Below, piece by piece: positions 22,156-33,532 of a stretch of DNA of 64,000 bases. Every line of letters starts with the position of its first letter. Positions within the stretch are counted from its first letter, which is position 1. A program made the position numbers and the translations under genes. This DNA comes from Suillus spraguei (taxonomy: Eukaryota; Basidiomycota; Agaricomycetes; Boletales; Suillaceae): positions 224,089-288,088 of the forward strand of contig JABCPU010000041.1 in NCBI GenBank assembly GCA_016800925.1, given 5' to 3'. Under the pieces are notes generated by a model. The model did not search any database and was not told the DNA's origin. It saw only the letters and a list, made by a program, of their open reading frames with translations.

Positions 22156-24076
22156 ATGTCTACTACACGTTATCAAACCCGATCTCGCATGGGTGAAGTA
22201 CCTAGTGAGCAGACAACCCCTGTCACGAAGGCAGCGCCGCTACCTCGGGCGAATAGTGAGTCTTCTCTCTCAACTGTCTATACCCTCCCGGGAGGAGGTA
22301 CCACTAGGATGCTTTCTCCTGCGTATTCCGTCAACACCCCCACTCGTCTGTATAGTGATATGGTGTTGGCGCGTAACCCCTCGATGCTTGGTGCATTTGA
22401 GGCGACCCCGATAGGGACTAACGAACATATCGGTCCAGCTGTCGTACATAGCGAGTCTGAACCTTCATCTGACGAGAGATCCGTTGGATCCTGCGATGAC
22501 CAGCCAAAGGAATGGACCACGGTTCAGAGAAAGCGCCGGACGAGGAGTCCATTGCGTGAAGTATCTCAAGAGAGGCAACGAACCTCTGGAATGAACCAGG
22601 AACAAGTCAACCTGGTCAGGATAGCCGAAAGCGAGCTAACTGAACATGATAGTAAGATAATTGATGCAAGGAATCGCAACCTGAACCTCACCAGAGAAAG
22701 TAATGAATCCCGGGGGGAAGGAACCTCTAGGGACAAAGGGAAAGCACCCGACCCTAGAAATTGGGGCAATGTTGGCCTTGAAGAGGAAGAAGTAGATCTA
22801 GATGCGCAAAGAGCAGCTCTAGCGCCCTTCAGACTGGCCCGGGAGCTGGAAGAAACTGAACACAATGAGCAGCAAGAGGCTCATAAACCCCCTGAGGAGG
22901 CTCTGGAGGATGACAACCTGTTCTCAGATCCTCGGGAAGAGGCTGGTTATGTGTCCAGGACCCGGGCTGATATGAAGCTCGCATCCAGGAATTGGAGGCG
23001 AGACTGGCCTTAGAAAAAGAGACTGGTTGCAGGAACAGGCGCAAAGAAACCCGCAACCCGGTTGATGGCATGGTAACCGGGTGCTTGAGAAACCCTCCAG
23101 CCCTCCACCAGCCAGGTCCACACCTCAGGCCATGGAACCTATCCACAAGAGAAGTAAGAGTAAAAGAACAAAGAATAAAAGGAAACGCACCTCTCTAGAC
23201 TCCAGTGATGATGATAACTCAAACTTCTCCGAGTCATCGGAGTCATCGTCTGTCATGTCTGATGCAAGCGACTCTTCATCTGACGAATCTAGCCCACGAG
23301 CTACACGTCAGCGTGCAAAGAAAAACCGAAGTCGTAGGGCCAAGAAGAATATGTTGAAGCCCATACCGCCGGTAAACTACGACGGATCGCCTGACTCTAG
23401 GGCATTCCATCAATTTCTGACGGAAGGGACCGCGCATGTTAAAGATGGGCAGGTTGAGCGGAAACGAGAAGTCTTCATCCTAGCGCATTACCTGAAGAGT
23501 CATGCTCGTGAGTTCTACACCAGGCAGGTATCTGGAGATCCCTACCGATGGAGACTTAGATGGTTCTTTACCGAACTCTTCAACCACTGCTTCCCCATTG
23601 ACTTCAGAATGAAGCAACGGGAAAAGCTAAACCGGTGCTTCCAGAATGATAAAACAGTCCGAGGATATATCTATGAATTAAGTGAGCTCTGGAATATGAT
23701 AGGAGACGTGGCTGACCAGCACAAGGTCACTCGTCCTTAGACTGGCCTGAATGCCAGTATCCAAACGGAACTCTGAAAGGAGCGCAATCCCGAGTCATCC
23801 ACTTCCGAGAAGTGCAGAATGCGACTGAAATCATAGAAATTGCGCACTCTGTACCTAACAGGGCCCGGGAACGGCGTGCCAAAGATAGCGGGTCCTCCAG
23901 TTCTAAAACTGAAAATGGAGAAGGAGCGCAGGCGCCTGAGCACGATGACCAAAGGGTAAAAGAAGGGACCGTCGTCGAAGCGACCAACCTCGTGGTGAGG
24001 ATGGACCCTCGCAAAGGGGTGACCGACCTAAGGATATATGAAGTTCGAAGAAGGAAGGCACCACCCCGGCTCGGAT
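22156..24076 (+). pseudogene. Gag of element C (frameshifted)
   Basis: Three frames make one Gag-like protein: 22156-23013 (MSTTRYQTRSRMGEVP, charged and disordered), 23081-23740 and 23812-24076. The middle part has a Lys/Arg-rich and Ser/Asp-rich linker, then a retrotransposon gag domain with PPVNYDGSPDSRAFHQFL, EVFILAHYLKSHAREFY and WRLRWFFTELFNHCFP. The frame stops at 23738-23740 after HKVTRP, then resumes with NATEIIEIAHSVPN. Gag would form the particle that packages element RNA. No CCHC knuckle was found. The start is the first Met after the 5' LTR, in a long open frame. Confidence 0.7.
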
Positions 24077-25213
24077 AAGATACCCAAGCCGATACCAGAA
24101 AAAATGGGAGATCCCTTGGCGGAGCAGGCTGAATACCTTTTACAAGTAGGCACCGGACAGTTCCCAGGGGATGACATCCATCGGACGGGCGACCCTAGGA
24201 GGTTTCACGTGTTTTGTGTGTCCAACTATGAACATGCTACAAGGGATCATGAGGACCAGCGAGACCCAGAGACAACGATACTCACCTCTCATCTAATGAA
24301 CCCCCAGTTCTGTTTGGAAGGGTGGTACTCAAAGCACCTGGGAAAGCTGCGGGGATACACCGCGGAGGAAATTCAGTGGGTGAGACGATGGCAAGCTGGG
24401 TCGGTCATGGGAAACCCTCTGGGGCAATTGGTGACCGAATTCCTGCAGGCAAACTGTCCAGACGAAGGAGACTTAGTGAGCTGTCCGCACCAGGAACGGT
24501 TTGAGTGCATACGGTTGCATGACGGATCATCCGAGGTACGTGATCATGCCAAAGATTATATGGTCCCGCTGCCGACCCACCTTATGGTACGCGAAAGGTT
24601 CGACGTGGCCCGGTGGTTCCGTCCAAGGCTGATGCAAGCATACAGGAAGCTGTGTCGGGAGCTGAAGGTCAATGCCCCAGAATGCGATGTCTTGCGGGGA
24701 GCACTGTCACCTGCAGATGATCAGCTGGATGGCGTCGCCAGGAAGTTAAATACCCCACAACCAGACGTAACGGTTTGGGCAGACAAATCCCACCTGCAAG
24801 TGGTTGAGCTCAATGAACAACATATACCGGCTGGGACTCACCCTGCATTGCAACGCACATCAGCCATTGCGAAAGACTTTAAGCGCGTGATCCCAAAACC
24901 ATTGGTAATAGTGGTCCACATCCGTGGACAACCGGTGCGGGCCTTGATAGATTCAGGCTCCCTATCAGATTTTATGTCAGTCACACTGGCGGACCAACTA
25001 AAATTGGACCTCATTGAACTGGTAAAGCCAATAGTGGTACAATCAGCTGTACAACGGTCCATGTCCAAAGTAAATTTTGGAGTCACCACCGAGATGCGAT
25101 ACCAGTCGATCAACTGCAGGTGGTATTTCGACATCATCAACCTGCAAAACTATGATTTGGTATTGGGAACACCATTCCTATTTCAGCATAAGGTTATAAG
25201 TGACGACCATTGA
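24038..25213 (+). CDS. aspartic protease region of element C
   Basis: A 391-residue open frame overlaps the end of Gag. The first ~280 residues have no motif I can name; they include FHVFCVSNYEHATRDHED and a Leu-rich helical part. The retropepsin follows at about residues 292-385: RALIDSGSLSDFM as active site and DLVLGTPFLFQH as the closing motif. It would process the Gag-Pol polyprotein. The frame ends in ISDDH and is followed by decayed sequence where the RT should start. Confidence 0.7.
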   Translation: MKFEEGRHHPGSDKIPKPIPEKMGDPLAEQAEYLLQVGTGQFPGDDIHRTGDPRRFHVFCVSNYEHATRDHEDQRDPETTILTSHLMNPQFCLEGWYSKHLGKLRGYTAEEIQWVRRWQAGSVMGNPLGQLVTEFLQANCPDEGDLVSCPHQERFECIRLHDGSSEVRDHAKDYMVPLPTHLMVRERFDVARWFRPRLMQAYRKLCRELKVNAPECDVLRGALSPADDQLDGVARKLNTPQPDVTVWADKSHLQVVELNEQHIPAGTHPALQRTSAIAKDFKRVIPKPLVIVVHIRGQPVRALIDSGSLSDFMSVTLADQLKLDLIELVKPIVVQSAVQRSMSKVNFGVTTEMRYQSINCRWYFDIINLQNYDLVLGTPFLFQHKVISDDH

Positions 25214-25529
25214 GTCCCGTGCGACCGCGATATATGAGGGGACCATAGAAAAGATCCGTGAGCAGTTGAGACAACTCGCCCAACCACATTGCACAAAAGC
25301 TAGTGATAATGGCAGGCTAACCTCAATGACGCGCTATAAATCACACAATTCCGCTGATTGACGAAGGTAAGATTTACCCATGGAGACCGTCTCGCTGTGC
25401 AGAACCATTAAGGCCACAGTGGGCAGAGAAACGGCGGGCATACATTGCCTCAAGCCGCTGGCAAGTCACTAGTGCGGGTATAAAAGGAAGCCACCTGCAG
25501 CGCCGCCAGAGACAGGACGGCCAGAAACC
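25214..25529 (+). pseudogene. RT entry region with RT and RNase H deleted (element C)
   Basis: Between protease and integrase only ~310 bp remain. One frame at 25368-25480 gives KIYPWRPSRCAEPLRPQWAE, KRRAYIASSRWQV, which is the segment just before RT fingers in this gypsy group. The next residues should be RT core but the sequence jumps to integrase-side text. No YxDD or RNase H motif exists in the element, so it cannot supply its own RT. Confidence 0.6.
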
Positions 25530-26981
25530 TTGGCCGAATGTGCGCGTCGTGTGAAAGATCGTTTCGTTCTGCTGGGACCTGGTGAACGAAAGAAGGGTGG
25601 AAGAGCGATGATGCTCACCACTCTGAACCACAAGTACAGTTGGAAACCAAAAGACACTAATAGCACCTGGGAGAATCATGGTGTCAACGATGGACTTACA
25701 GCACCCCGTCTGACCGGGTACCAGATGCCCGTATACCCGGAAGAAGAGCTGATGGGCGAATTAAGACATAAGTATCGTCTAGACCCCTTTATTCAGAAGA
25801 TCTTAGACTCACCAAAGCAATACCGTAACTTCGTGGTCGAAGACGGGGTCGTGTTGATCAAATTCAGCGACCGGACCCTGATATGGGTACCCGATATTAA
25901 AATCGAGGACCGACAGCTTCAAGAAGTGATCATCAGCCAAGCAAATTCATTGCTCGCCCATCTGGGAGTGAGAACAACACTCATGTACTTACGCGACCAT
26001 GTGTGGTGGAAGACCATGGTGCTGGATTTGCACGCCTACTGCGAATCATGCACGACGTGCCAAAAAAGCAAGTCCCTCAACCGACGACCGGACGGTCTAC
26101 TAAGCTCACTACGAGTGCAACATGGGAGGCCATAGGAATGGACTTTGTGGGGCCACTATCTCTGTGAAAGAACAGAGACGCTGAGTATGATTCAGTAACG
26201 GTAGTAATAGACCTACTCACCGGAATGGTCCATCTTGCACCCAGCCGCACTACCTACACTGCCAAGGAAACCGCTGGAACGTGTGTTCTCCGAAGTATAA
26301 AAGTTGCACGGGCTACCTAAGGCAATAATTAGTGACCGGTACGTACTGTTCACTAGCGGCTTTTGGACTCACTTTCAGAAGCTGGTCGGAGTGAAAGAAA
26401 AGTCAAGTGCCTATCATCCAGAGACCGATGGGGCGACAGAGTGGGCAAACAGATCAGTAAATCACATGCTAACGTCATACATATCACCAAATCAAAGGGA
26501 CTGGGTGTCTAGGTTACCCGCGATTGACTTTGCCATTAACATATCTACGTCTGAAAGCACGGGATACTTACCTTTCTTCGCCAACTATGGGAGGTTGCCA
26601 CGGCCAATGATCTGGAACGATCCCGAGCGATCGGAATACCCTGGAGTGAGATTTTACGCCCTGAAGCTGAAATATACTCTAATTGCAGCTCACGACTCAA
26701 TGATAGCGGCTCGGGTTAAACAAACTAATGACGCGAACAGACGCAGGCGTCCGTGCCCGTTGCACATGAAAGACCTGGTATACTTGTCAACGAAGAACAT
26801 CAGCTTTCCAAAGGGTTTAGCACCTAAGCTCTTACCTAAGTTCGTCGGACCTTATAGAATTGTCGAAGACTTCGGGAACAATTCATTTACAATAGACTTA
26901 CCGGCCCGGATGCAGCAACGGGGAATACGCGATGTATGTCACTCGTCTAACCTCCGAATTCATTTCCCTAACGATGACTGA
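25530..26981 (+). pseudogene. integrase of element C
   Basis: The zinc-binding part is at about 25930-26080: LLAHLGVRTTLMYLRDHVWW and CESCTTCQKS (HX..H, CX2C). The core starts at about 26130 with GMDFVGPLSL, followed by a stop. The middle is broken, then 26304-26981 is open: AIISDRYVLFTSGFW (second Asp), HPETDGATEWANRS (Glu) and a long C-terminal part ending in RDVCHSSNLRIHFPNDD. All three acidic residues can be found, but the frame is interrupted near 26166 and 26290. It would insert element cDNA. Confidence 0.75.
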
Positions 26982-27361
26982 CTCTTTCCCGGGCGTCTAA
27001 ACAACCAAGTCGCTGAGTTCGAGGACAAGGAACGAGAATGGGTGGTGGATAAAATATTGTCGCATACAGGAAGTCGATCGGACGCTTTCTTCGAGGTTCA
27101 ATGGACATCCGGGGATATTACCATGTTACCCTACGACCGAGTCGATCACTTGGCAGCATTGCAAGAGTACTTCGATGTCTTAGACATCACCCATGTCTCA
27201 GAATTGCACGATTGCAACGGGGTGCCACCCACTGACAACCCACAGGTGTTTCTAGGCTGTCTAGGTATCGATTCAGACTATATAGTCTTCCCCTTCACCT
27301 CCCGCTCCCAAACGACTTATATACCTCGACTTCTCTCCCTGCATCCACATCTCCAATCACC
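26982..27361 (+). pseudogene. chromo-like C-terminus of element C Pol
   Basis: After a stop the text continues as REWVVDKILSHTGSRS, FFEVQWTSGD and LPYDRV. The spacing of VDKIL, F.VQW and the following acidic/aromatic residues resembles a divergent chromodomain. The identification is weak compared with the clear chromodomain of chromovirus A. Confidence 0.5.
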
Positions 27362-28124
27362 CATGTCCACTCCGGCACTTGCTCCCTTGTTTATAACCTT
27401 GGGCAATGGCCGCTTTCCATGCCGGACCGATATCAACCCGATGTAACCTGGTTGTTGACCCTAGAACAGATTAGGCTTTACCTTCAACATGAGGCTGACC
27501 TGTGGGGGGTATTGACCCCACCACCATCTACTCCCCCGTGGGCTACGACGAATTTGCCGTCGCGCTCAACAGTAACGCCGATAATGATATCCAGGTTGCA
27601 CTGGTGCTTGAGGGTGACGCCGGAGTGTGTATCAATGGGCGCCCCCACATCTTGGCGGCATTAGGTGGCCTTGAAGCCACTAGGCGGGCGGTACCAGCCT
27701 CACGCGATCCTAGAGACGAGGCTGGGGCAAATGGCTAGACTCCCGCCGGACGGAGCTCATAGATGAGGTGCTGTGGGATAACCTGGTTCAGCTCAGGACG
27801 CAGATGAAATGGCGAGAAAGAGGAGTGGCTGACCGACAAGCCAAACGGCAGCGCCGCCAGGATGACGAGGCACTTAAACCTTTCACCCCCTCAAAGCAGG
27901 GCCCGGGCGCTATCAAAACTCTTGCCCGACCATCCAACTCCAACACTAGTCGCGTGCCTGCCCCCCTCTCAACCGATGTTCTTCCTCAACCCCCTAACTC
28001 CTCTGCCCCTGAGCAGCTGTCTCCCCCCAACAACAAGGACGAAGAGATGACGGAAGGGGGAGATACGGAGGCCGTCAAAGAGGCCGTGCGCGCGAGGGTC
28101 AAAGGACGGATCCCAAAGAAATAG
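27362..28124 (+). pseudogene. extra ORF downstream of pol in element C
   Basis: From MSTPALAPLFITLGNGRF, the text passes through LTLEQIRLYLQHEADLWGVL, then IYSPVGYDEFAVALNSN and IQVALVLEGDAGVCING, then ELIDEVLWDNLVQLRTQMKW and a basic, Pro/Ser-rich end closing in KGRIPKK at 28122-28124. At least two frame changes and one stop interrupt it. It lies on the same strand as pol, directly before the polypurine tract. A decayed parallel is at 29700-30434 in element D. No zinc knuckle is seen, so it is not obviously homologous to the extra ORF of chromoviruses A and E. The function is unknown. Confidence 0.55.
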
Positions 28125-28154
28125 AGGTCGGTGGACGACCTCTGAAGGGAGGTA

Positions 28155-28411
28155 TGTGGCGGATAGACTGGTCTAGGCCTATCAGTGACTAATGGCGGAT
28201 TCCTAATGACCGTGATCACGCACTTTATCTGAAACAAAAGAGAATGATATGCTAGTATCAAGCCTTCCTATCTACACAGCTATATAAGCGTCTTACCTCG
28301 CTGTAGTAATACGCAGGCGCTCTTGAAATCAATCTTGTATCTGGTTACTTGAACGTCTGAATTTTCCCATGTGCCGTCTCTGAAAGCCTATTGCTTCTCG
28401 CAGCCGTCACA
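28155..28411 (+). repeat. 3' LTR of element C
   Basis: It is 257 bp, starting TGTGGCGGATAG after the purine tract gaagggaggta and ending GCCGTCACA. It contains tatataag at 28281-28288. It is nearly identical to 21855-22050 over the shared part, so element C is comparatively young. Confidence 0.8.
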
Positions 28412-30462
28412 CTGCCGGACATGGAATTGTTGTGCAACCCTGATATCACCAGTGGGGCAGGAAACTCTGTAAGGTTCTGTTACACAAAGCTCACTCATGA
28501 TTAGTTTACCTAGGCGCAAAGAAGGTAACATCTTACCTGAGATAATTCATCTTGCGGAACACAGTTTTGGCTGATGTGCAGGCGTTCCGCTCCTCTTGTA
28601 AGACCTGTCTGAAGATTGAGCCCTCAAAACAAAAGCCATATGTGTTGCGGCACTCACCAAAGTCCGGTCCAAGCCTTTGAACGTTAGAGATGTTGACTTT
28701 ATTGGGCAGTTGACTGTCTGCTAACAGAGACACTAAATTTAACAGCGCGATAGTCATAATAGACATGTTCACTAAGATGGTATACCTTGTTCCCAAACAA
28801 ACGAGCTATAGCACTCAAGAAATTGCTCAGTTATTGTTTGCTAAAGTCTGCAAAGATCAGGGCTCACCGAAGTCCGTCATAAGTGACCGGGACATCTCAT
28901 TAACAAGTGTGTTCTGGGCCCATCTGAAACAATTGATCATTAAACAAGGCATGTCGAGCGCTTGCCACGCTGAGAGAAATGTGATTTACCGAACAAGCGA
29001 AATGAATCATCGGACAGATGATGAGAATCGTAATCTCACCCAATGAAATAGATTTGGTTGGACGACTACCTAGCATTGAATTGATGAGACATGTAGCCCA
29101 TAATGAAATGATGACGTGCCCTCCTCTCTTCGTCAACTCCGGACGGGTTCCTGACCCATTCATGGAGGACATCTCTGACGCAGCAGAGTACCCTGGTGTT
29201 AGAGTACACGCCGGGAAGATAAAAAAATGCCGAAGGTTCTGCCCCCTGATGGAAGGGAACCTAGTTTATGTGTCATGAAAGAATTTTAACTTCCGAAAGT
29301 GGTTTGACAGGACATTTGTAACTCAGTATGCAGGACCATATAACATCAGGGAAGACTTTGAGAATGATTCTTGTCATGATAGCTTGAAGACATGAGGTGG
29401 GCACTTTCTCTTTCACTCGCCATGCTTTCGGATTCACGTGCCGAATGATGACCGGTGGTTCACCGGGAGACTTCAAACGCAAGTTACCGAATTCAGACAA
29501 ACACTGCGAAATTAAATTTTATGAAAGTCCGCAGATAAGCCTTGGGTGCCATACGCCCAAGTCTATCCTCTTGACATTTTGAAAGACTATTTCAGCTTGA
29601 CCGGCCTGAAGACTATTAGCAAGCTGGCGACGGCAAATGTGAGGCACCTACTGACATTTTCTACGTGTTTTTAGGGCACCTAGCTTTCAGTGCTTTTCCG
29701 GTAAGTGCAACAATTTCCCTCCTTTCGTCAATATCTCCACATGCCTAGAATATCACAATGCACAGTCTCGTGTTCCTCAAATGCCTCCCTGGGTGGCCTG
29801 TTCTCTATACCTTTTCTGATATGCACGCCGCTCAAGTTTAGTTCTTCGTGCCTTGCGACTCACTGTTCCACACGGCGAAGACCGGAAAAATTACCCGTGC
29901 CTCTAGGCTATGATGAGGTTTGATTTATCTGTAATTTTAAGGAGCCGGGAATCTTGGTTAAATTCACTACTACTACCGCTGCCCCCGGCACAGTGAAGGG
30001 AAAGAGCACTGCTGTAACAACCGCGTTCTTGGTCTGAGACAACAATAAACCTATGATCATCCCAGGAAATGTCCAGCCAATCATTCTAATGCTATGTGAC
30101 TCCGACGGAGGCCATTAGCTGGACCAGCGCACGGCCAATGATACGTTGCGGGAAACCGTTGATAAGGACCGCTCTCAGAACCTACGCCGAGAATAAGCCA
30201 TTAACGCTTTCAAAGACAAGAGGCAGAAGCTTGAAAACCTTCCTCCACCTAAGTTCCCCATCCCGTTAACACTCCCTGTAATGCTGGTTGCTCTAGCCGA
30301 GCTATCGCTCATACGGAAATACAAAATTCCGATGGATAACGGTCGCCATCGAAAGTACGGAGGACGCGAACACTTGCGAGGAAGTTGAGGGACTCACCAT
30401 TGCTAAAAAGAAGGGGAAGGGCAGAAAGAAGTGAGTGATCTGACGACCCGTGAAGAATGGTA
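28412..30462 (+). pseudogene. element D: integrase and downstream ORF remnants
   Basis: Right after C's LTR, broken frames give HLGAKKVTSYLR-like and SCKTCLKIE (zinc-binding part), DVDFIGQL (first Asp), MFTKMVYLVPKQTSYS, SVISDRDISLTSVFWAHL (second Asp) and later SPNEIDLVGRLPSIELMRHV and YAGPYNIREDFEN. These follow element C's integrase in order but are much more decayed. From about 29700 to 30434, weak text ending in a KKGKGRKK-like basic tail matches the position of C's extra ORF. The Glu motif is not clear (frame broken near 28980). Confidence 0.65.
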
Positions 30463-30739
30463 TGTGGCGTTTACTTGTCCCCTCAGCCTGAACCCATCTA
30501 TGCCATGTCATATTCATACTCATCTCGCTTTTGACGTTATTTGACCGTCCCGAGATAGTCCGGCGCTGTGCGACGCATACCATACGCCCTGAGTACTTCA
30601 TGAGATAATTATTATGCAGAGAACATATAAAAGCACAGTAGACACACTGTAAAGCCTTGCGTTCTTGCAAATCAGCTATTACCTGGTGACATTGCAGTGA
30701 TCGTTTGAAGTTTCACCTGTGCCTTCACCTGGCGCCACA
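30463..30739 (+). repeat. 3' LTR of element D
   Basis: It is 277 bp, beginning TGTGGCG after gaagaatggta and ending CGCCACA, a perfect 7-bp inverted terminus. It contains tataaaa at 30626-30632. The interior differs from the LTR of C, so D is a related but distinct family. Confidence 0.7.
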
Positions 30740-33532
30740 GTTCCGCTCGCTCTGATTCGGCTAGGCTAGACGAAGTCTCCTGCTCGTCAGACACGTCCAA
30801 TTTGATTCTAATTCCACCCCGTGCTGCTTACTACTGTCTCATACTGCCGCCCATAGACTTGAAAATAACCGAGCGGGAACACTGGCGAGAGGACCGATGG
30901 ACGGCTAGGACGAAGATGGACGGAATGTGCGGTGCGCCACTTTGTCGTGTAAAACTGCGCTTCAATGAACCTGAATTGAGTCCGGACACAGATTTGGCGC
31001 CTGTGCAGACAGGCACCCAGATAGCCTGTAGCTAGCAGATTCACCGGCAGCCGCGGACGGTCGTGCGAATCGAGGCCGGTGTTGTCCAATTCACCCTTAA
31101 GTCTTGTCTGATATATCGGCTTGAGCATATTCGGAAAACGATGCAGAGCATTATCAATGTCCAGGTTTTGTTATATTTCATACGAAAAATAGAGGTCGCC
31201 ATGGTCGGCTCCATTCGGATTTCTCGGTCCGGCACACAAATTGTAGTGCAAATCATGATGCACAACTTGAACTCGAGTCACGAATTATAAATGTAAATTA
31301 AACACAGAACGTACACCAGGTGGGCAAGTAATTTTTTAATAGGAAACTGCATGATCAAACCCCCAGTGTGCAGTGCCGGAAATTCGGATTCCCGGGCTTC
31401 CTGAAATATGAGAACATGATGTGAGAAAGACCAAACAAGTTTCCTGCTAGATATGATTAAGGAGATTACGCAATGTCACGGGGGATTTCCTGATTAGCAA
31501 TGTCAAACAGCAAATAAACTGGAGAAATACACTGACTAAGTACTACTCTGGAGTCTGAGCCAACGAACCGCAACTTGACTTTTAGGTTTAGATTAGCTAA
31601 TCGTAAACCCAGATATAACATAAGTATTTGAATTAGTGAAGAAATACCCACGGTGTTGACACTCAAAAATACGTTCCTTCCCGGTCATTTTGACATTTTT
31701 CACTGCATCTCTTGACCCGGTTCTTGGATTGCCCATAATTGCCTTGGACAGGTCATCCTTCTTGTAACATCCGATTGAAAATGTGACCTGGACTTTACGA
31801 CACTGGCTCTCATGGTTTTGGGAGGATACTATCTGGAAGTTGTGTTGTCCGTGTCAAATCTTGTTGTGGCTCCTCGCAAAATAGGGATAAATGTTTGTCT
31901 TGATTAAGCACGCCTGACTGAACTTTGAAGTATCGACTCGGACTGGCAGGCCTCACCACCTTGAAGAACTTCTGGTTTTCCATCCAATGCGATGGCTGAA
32001 GCACAAATTGACCCTTCTAATCATCCAAAACTCAAGTATCGATCAGTAAGTACGGCCAACAAACCCACCGGATACCTATCATGATACTAATAGACTCCTG
32101 GCAGGACAGGTATTGTGGTAAAGTCAACGATAGAAGGTCCAAGAATATATGGAACCTGCACAAAGGGAAAAGAAAAAGGATCTGCCGGCCAGCTATACGA
32201 TCTGTTTGAATTAGTAAGTCTCTTTCAGAGCTAAGGTCTCGCACGCAACTTATGATTATCACCCACAGCTAGTTAACATGTGGTCCATAGAAGGCCGCGG
32301 TTCCTTTGCCAATGATCGGGATAATGTTCAGACGCGAATGAGAATGAAGATAATCTGGAGACGGAGATTGCAAAAGAGGTCGTTGCGTTGAAGGGGCTAA
32401 CAGTGGGGAAACCGTTTGGTAGGCAATACTTTAAATTGGGGTTCATTTCATGAGCTGACGGTGCCCATCTATCAACATAACTTGTCCTGACTGTCTTGTC
32501 TCAGGTATAATTGGTGATGAAACACGTAGACAACGTTCAGATGCGTTGCAAACCTTCCAGCGCTCCACTCGCTGAGTTGTCGAACCGTTACTGCGTGCTG
32601 TGGAAAAGAGAACACCGACTCCCAGTCAGGGTCCGAGGGCTCGCAACGCACGCATACCAATAGTTTGATGCTCGAAATCTAATATCTGCATCAGTACAAT
32701 GCCGAGTTGCGCGTGCGCAATCACAATCTGCTCACGCGAATGGAGATCATCTAAGAAGTAGCTAAATGCATGCCGTCAAATAATACTGTTGACCTCGGCA
32801 ATCCTAATGTGTTCGTTCTGGTGGAAGTTTTCAAGATCCGGACTATGTTTCGGTTTACTAGATGCATTTTGACCGTACTATATGCGACAGAGCACTTCGA
32901 GCATGAGCATAGTGGAAGATTATTATCGGTTTCAAAAATTCAATGTCATAGACCTGGTAAATGCGCATAATGAACCGGAAAGGTAGGTCTGATGAGGGGC
33001 AGGGCGTGTACAAGATAGGAAGCAAGATGGTGATGGAACTGTGTAAGTGATCACTATAGCTACGTTCCTTTACCAGAAAATAACTATTTAGTGAGGTTTT
33101 ATAATGGCTTATCATGATTATGGGGTTGGTCCGACTGGGTGCTTTTATCCTAGGCCGCTCCAATTTATTCTGGTTTGTGAGGTCCGACCTCACCTCCTTC
33201 TCCATGTTTGGTTTTTTTCAGGTTGCAACTATAGTTCGGCGACGTTAGACCATTCTATATATACTCACAGTTAAGAACGCCTAGACATCCAAGTGGTAAG
33301 TATAATCATTTTCAATTTGCCGGTATATGCCGGGCTATCTAATGTGGCGCTTGCAGTCTCGAGTCTGGTATATCCTGTTATTGAATAGGTCTATATTACA
33401 ACCGTACGTTGGGCCGTAGTGCTCTTAACCGTATAGTTAGATTTGGTGACTTGCTAATCTTATGAATTTTCATCAGATAACACGATCATTGGTGCCAGTG
33501 ATCTCGACCTCCGTTCTTTCATTAGATTTATT
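30740..33532. other. about 2.8 kb without a recognisable gene
   Basis: Short frames occur on both strands (the longest are 106 residues at 30808-31128 minus and 115 at 32858-33205 minus). None has repeats, domains or splice structure I can support. It separates element D from the second X/Y gene pair. Confidence 0.35.
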
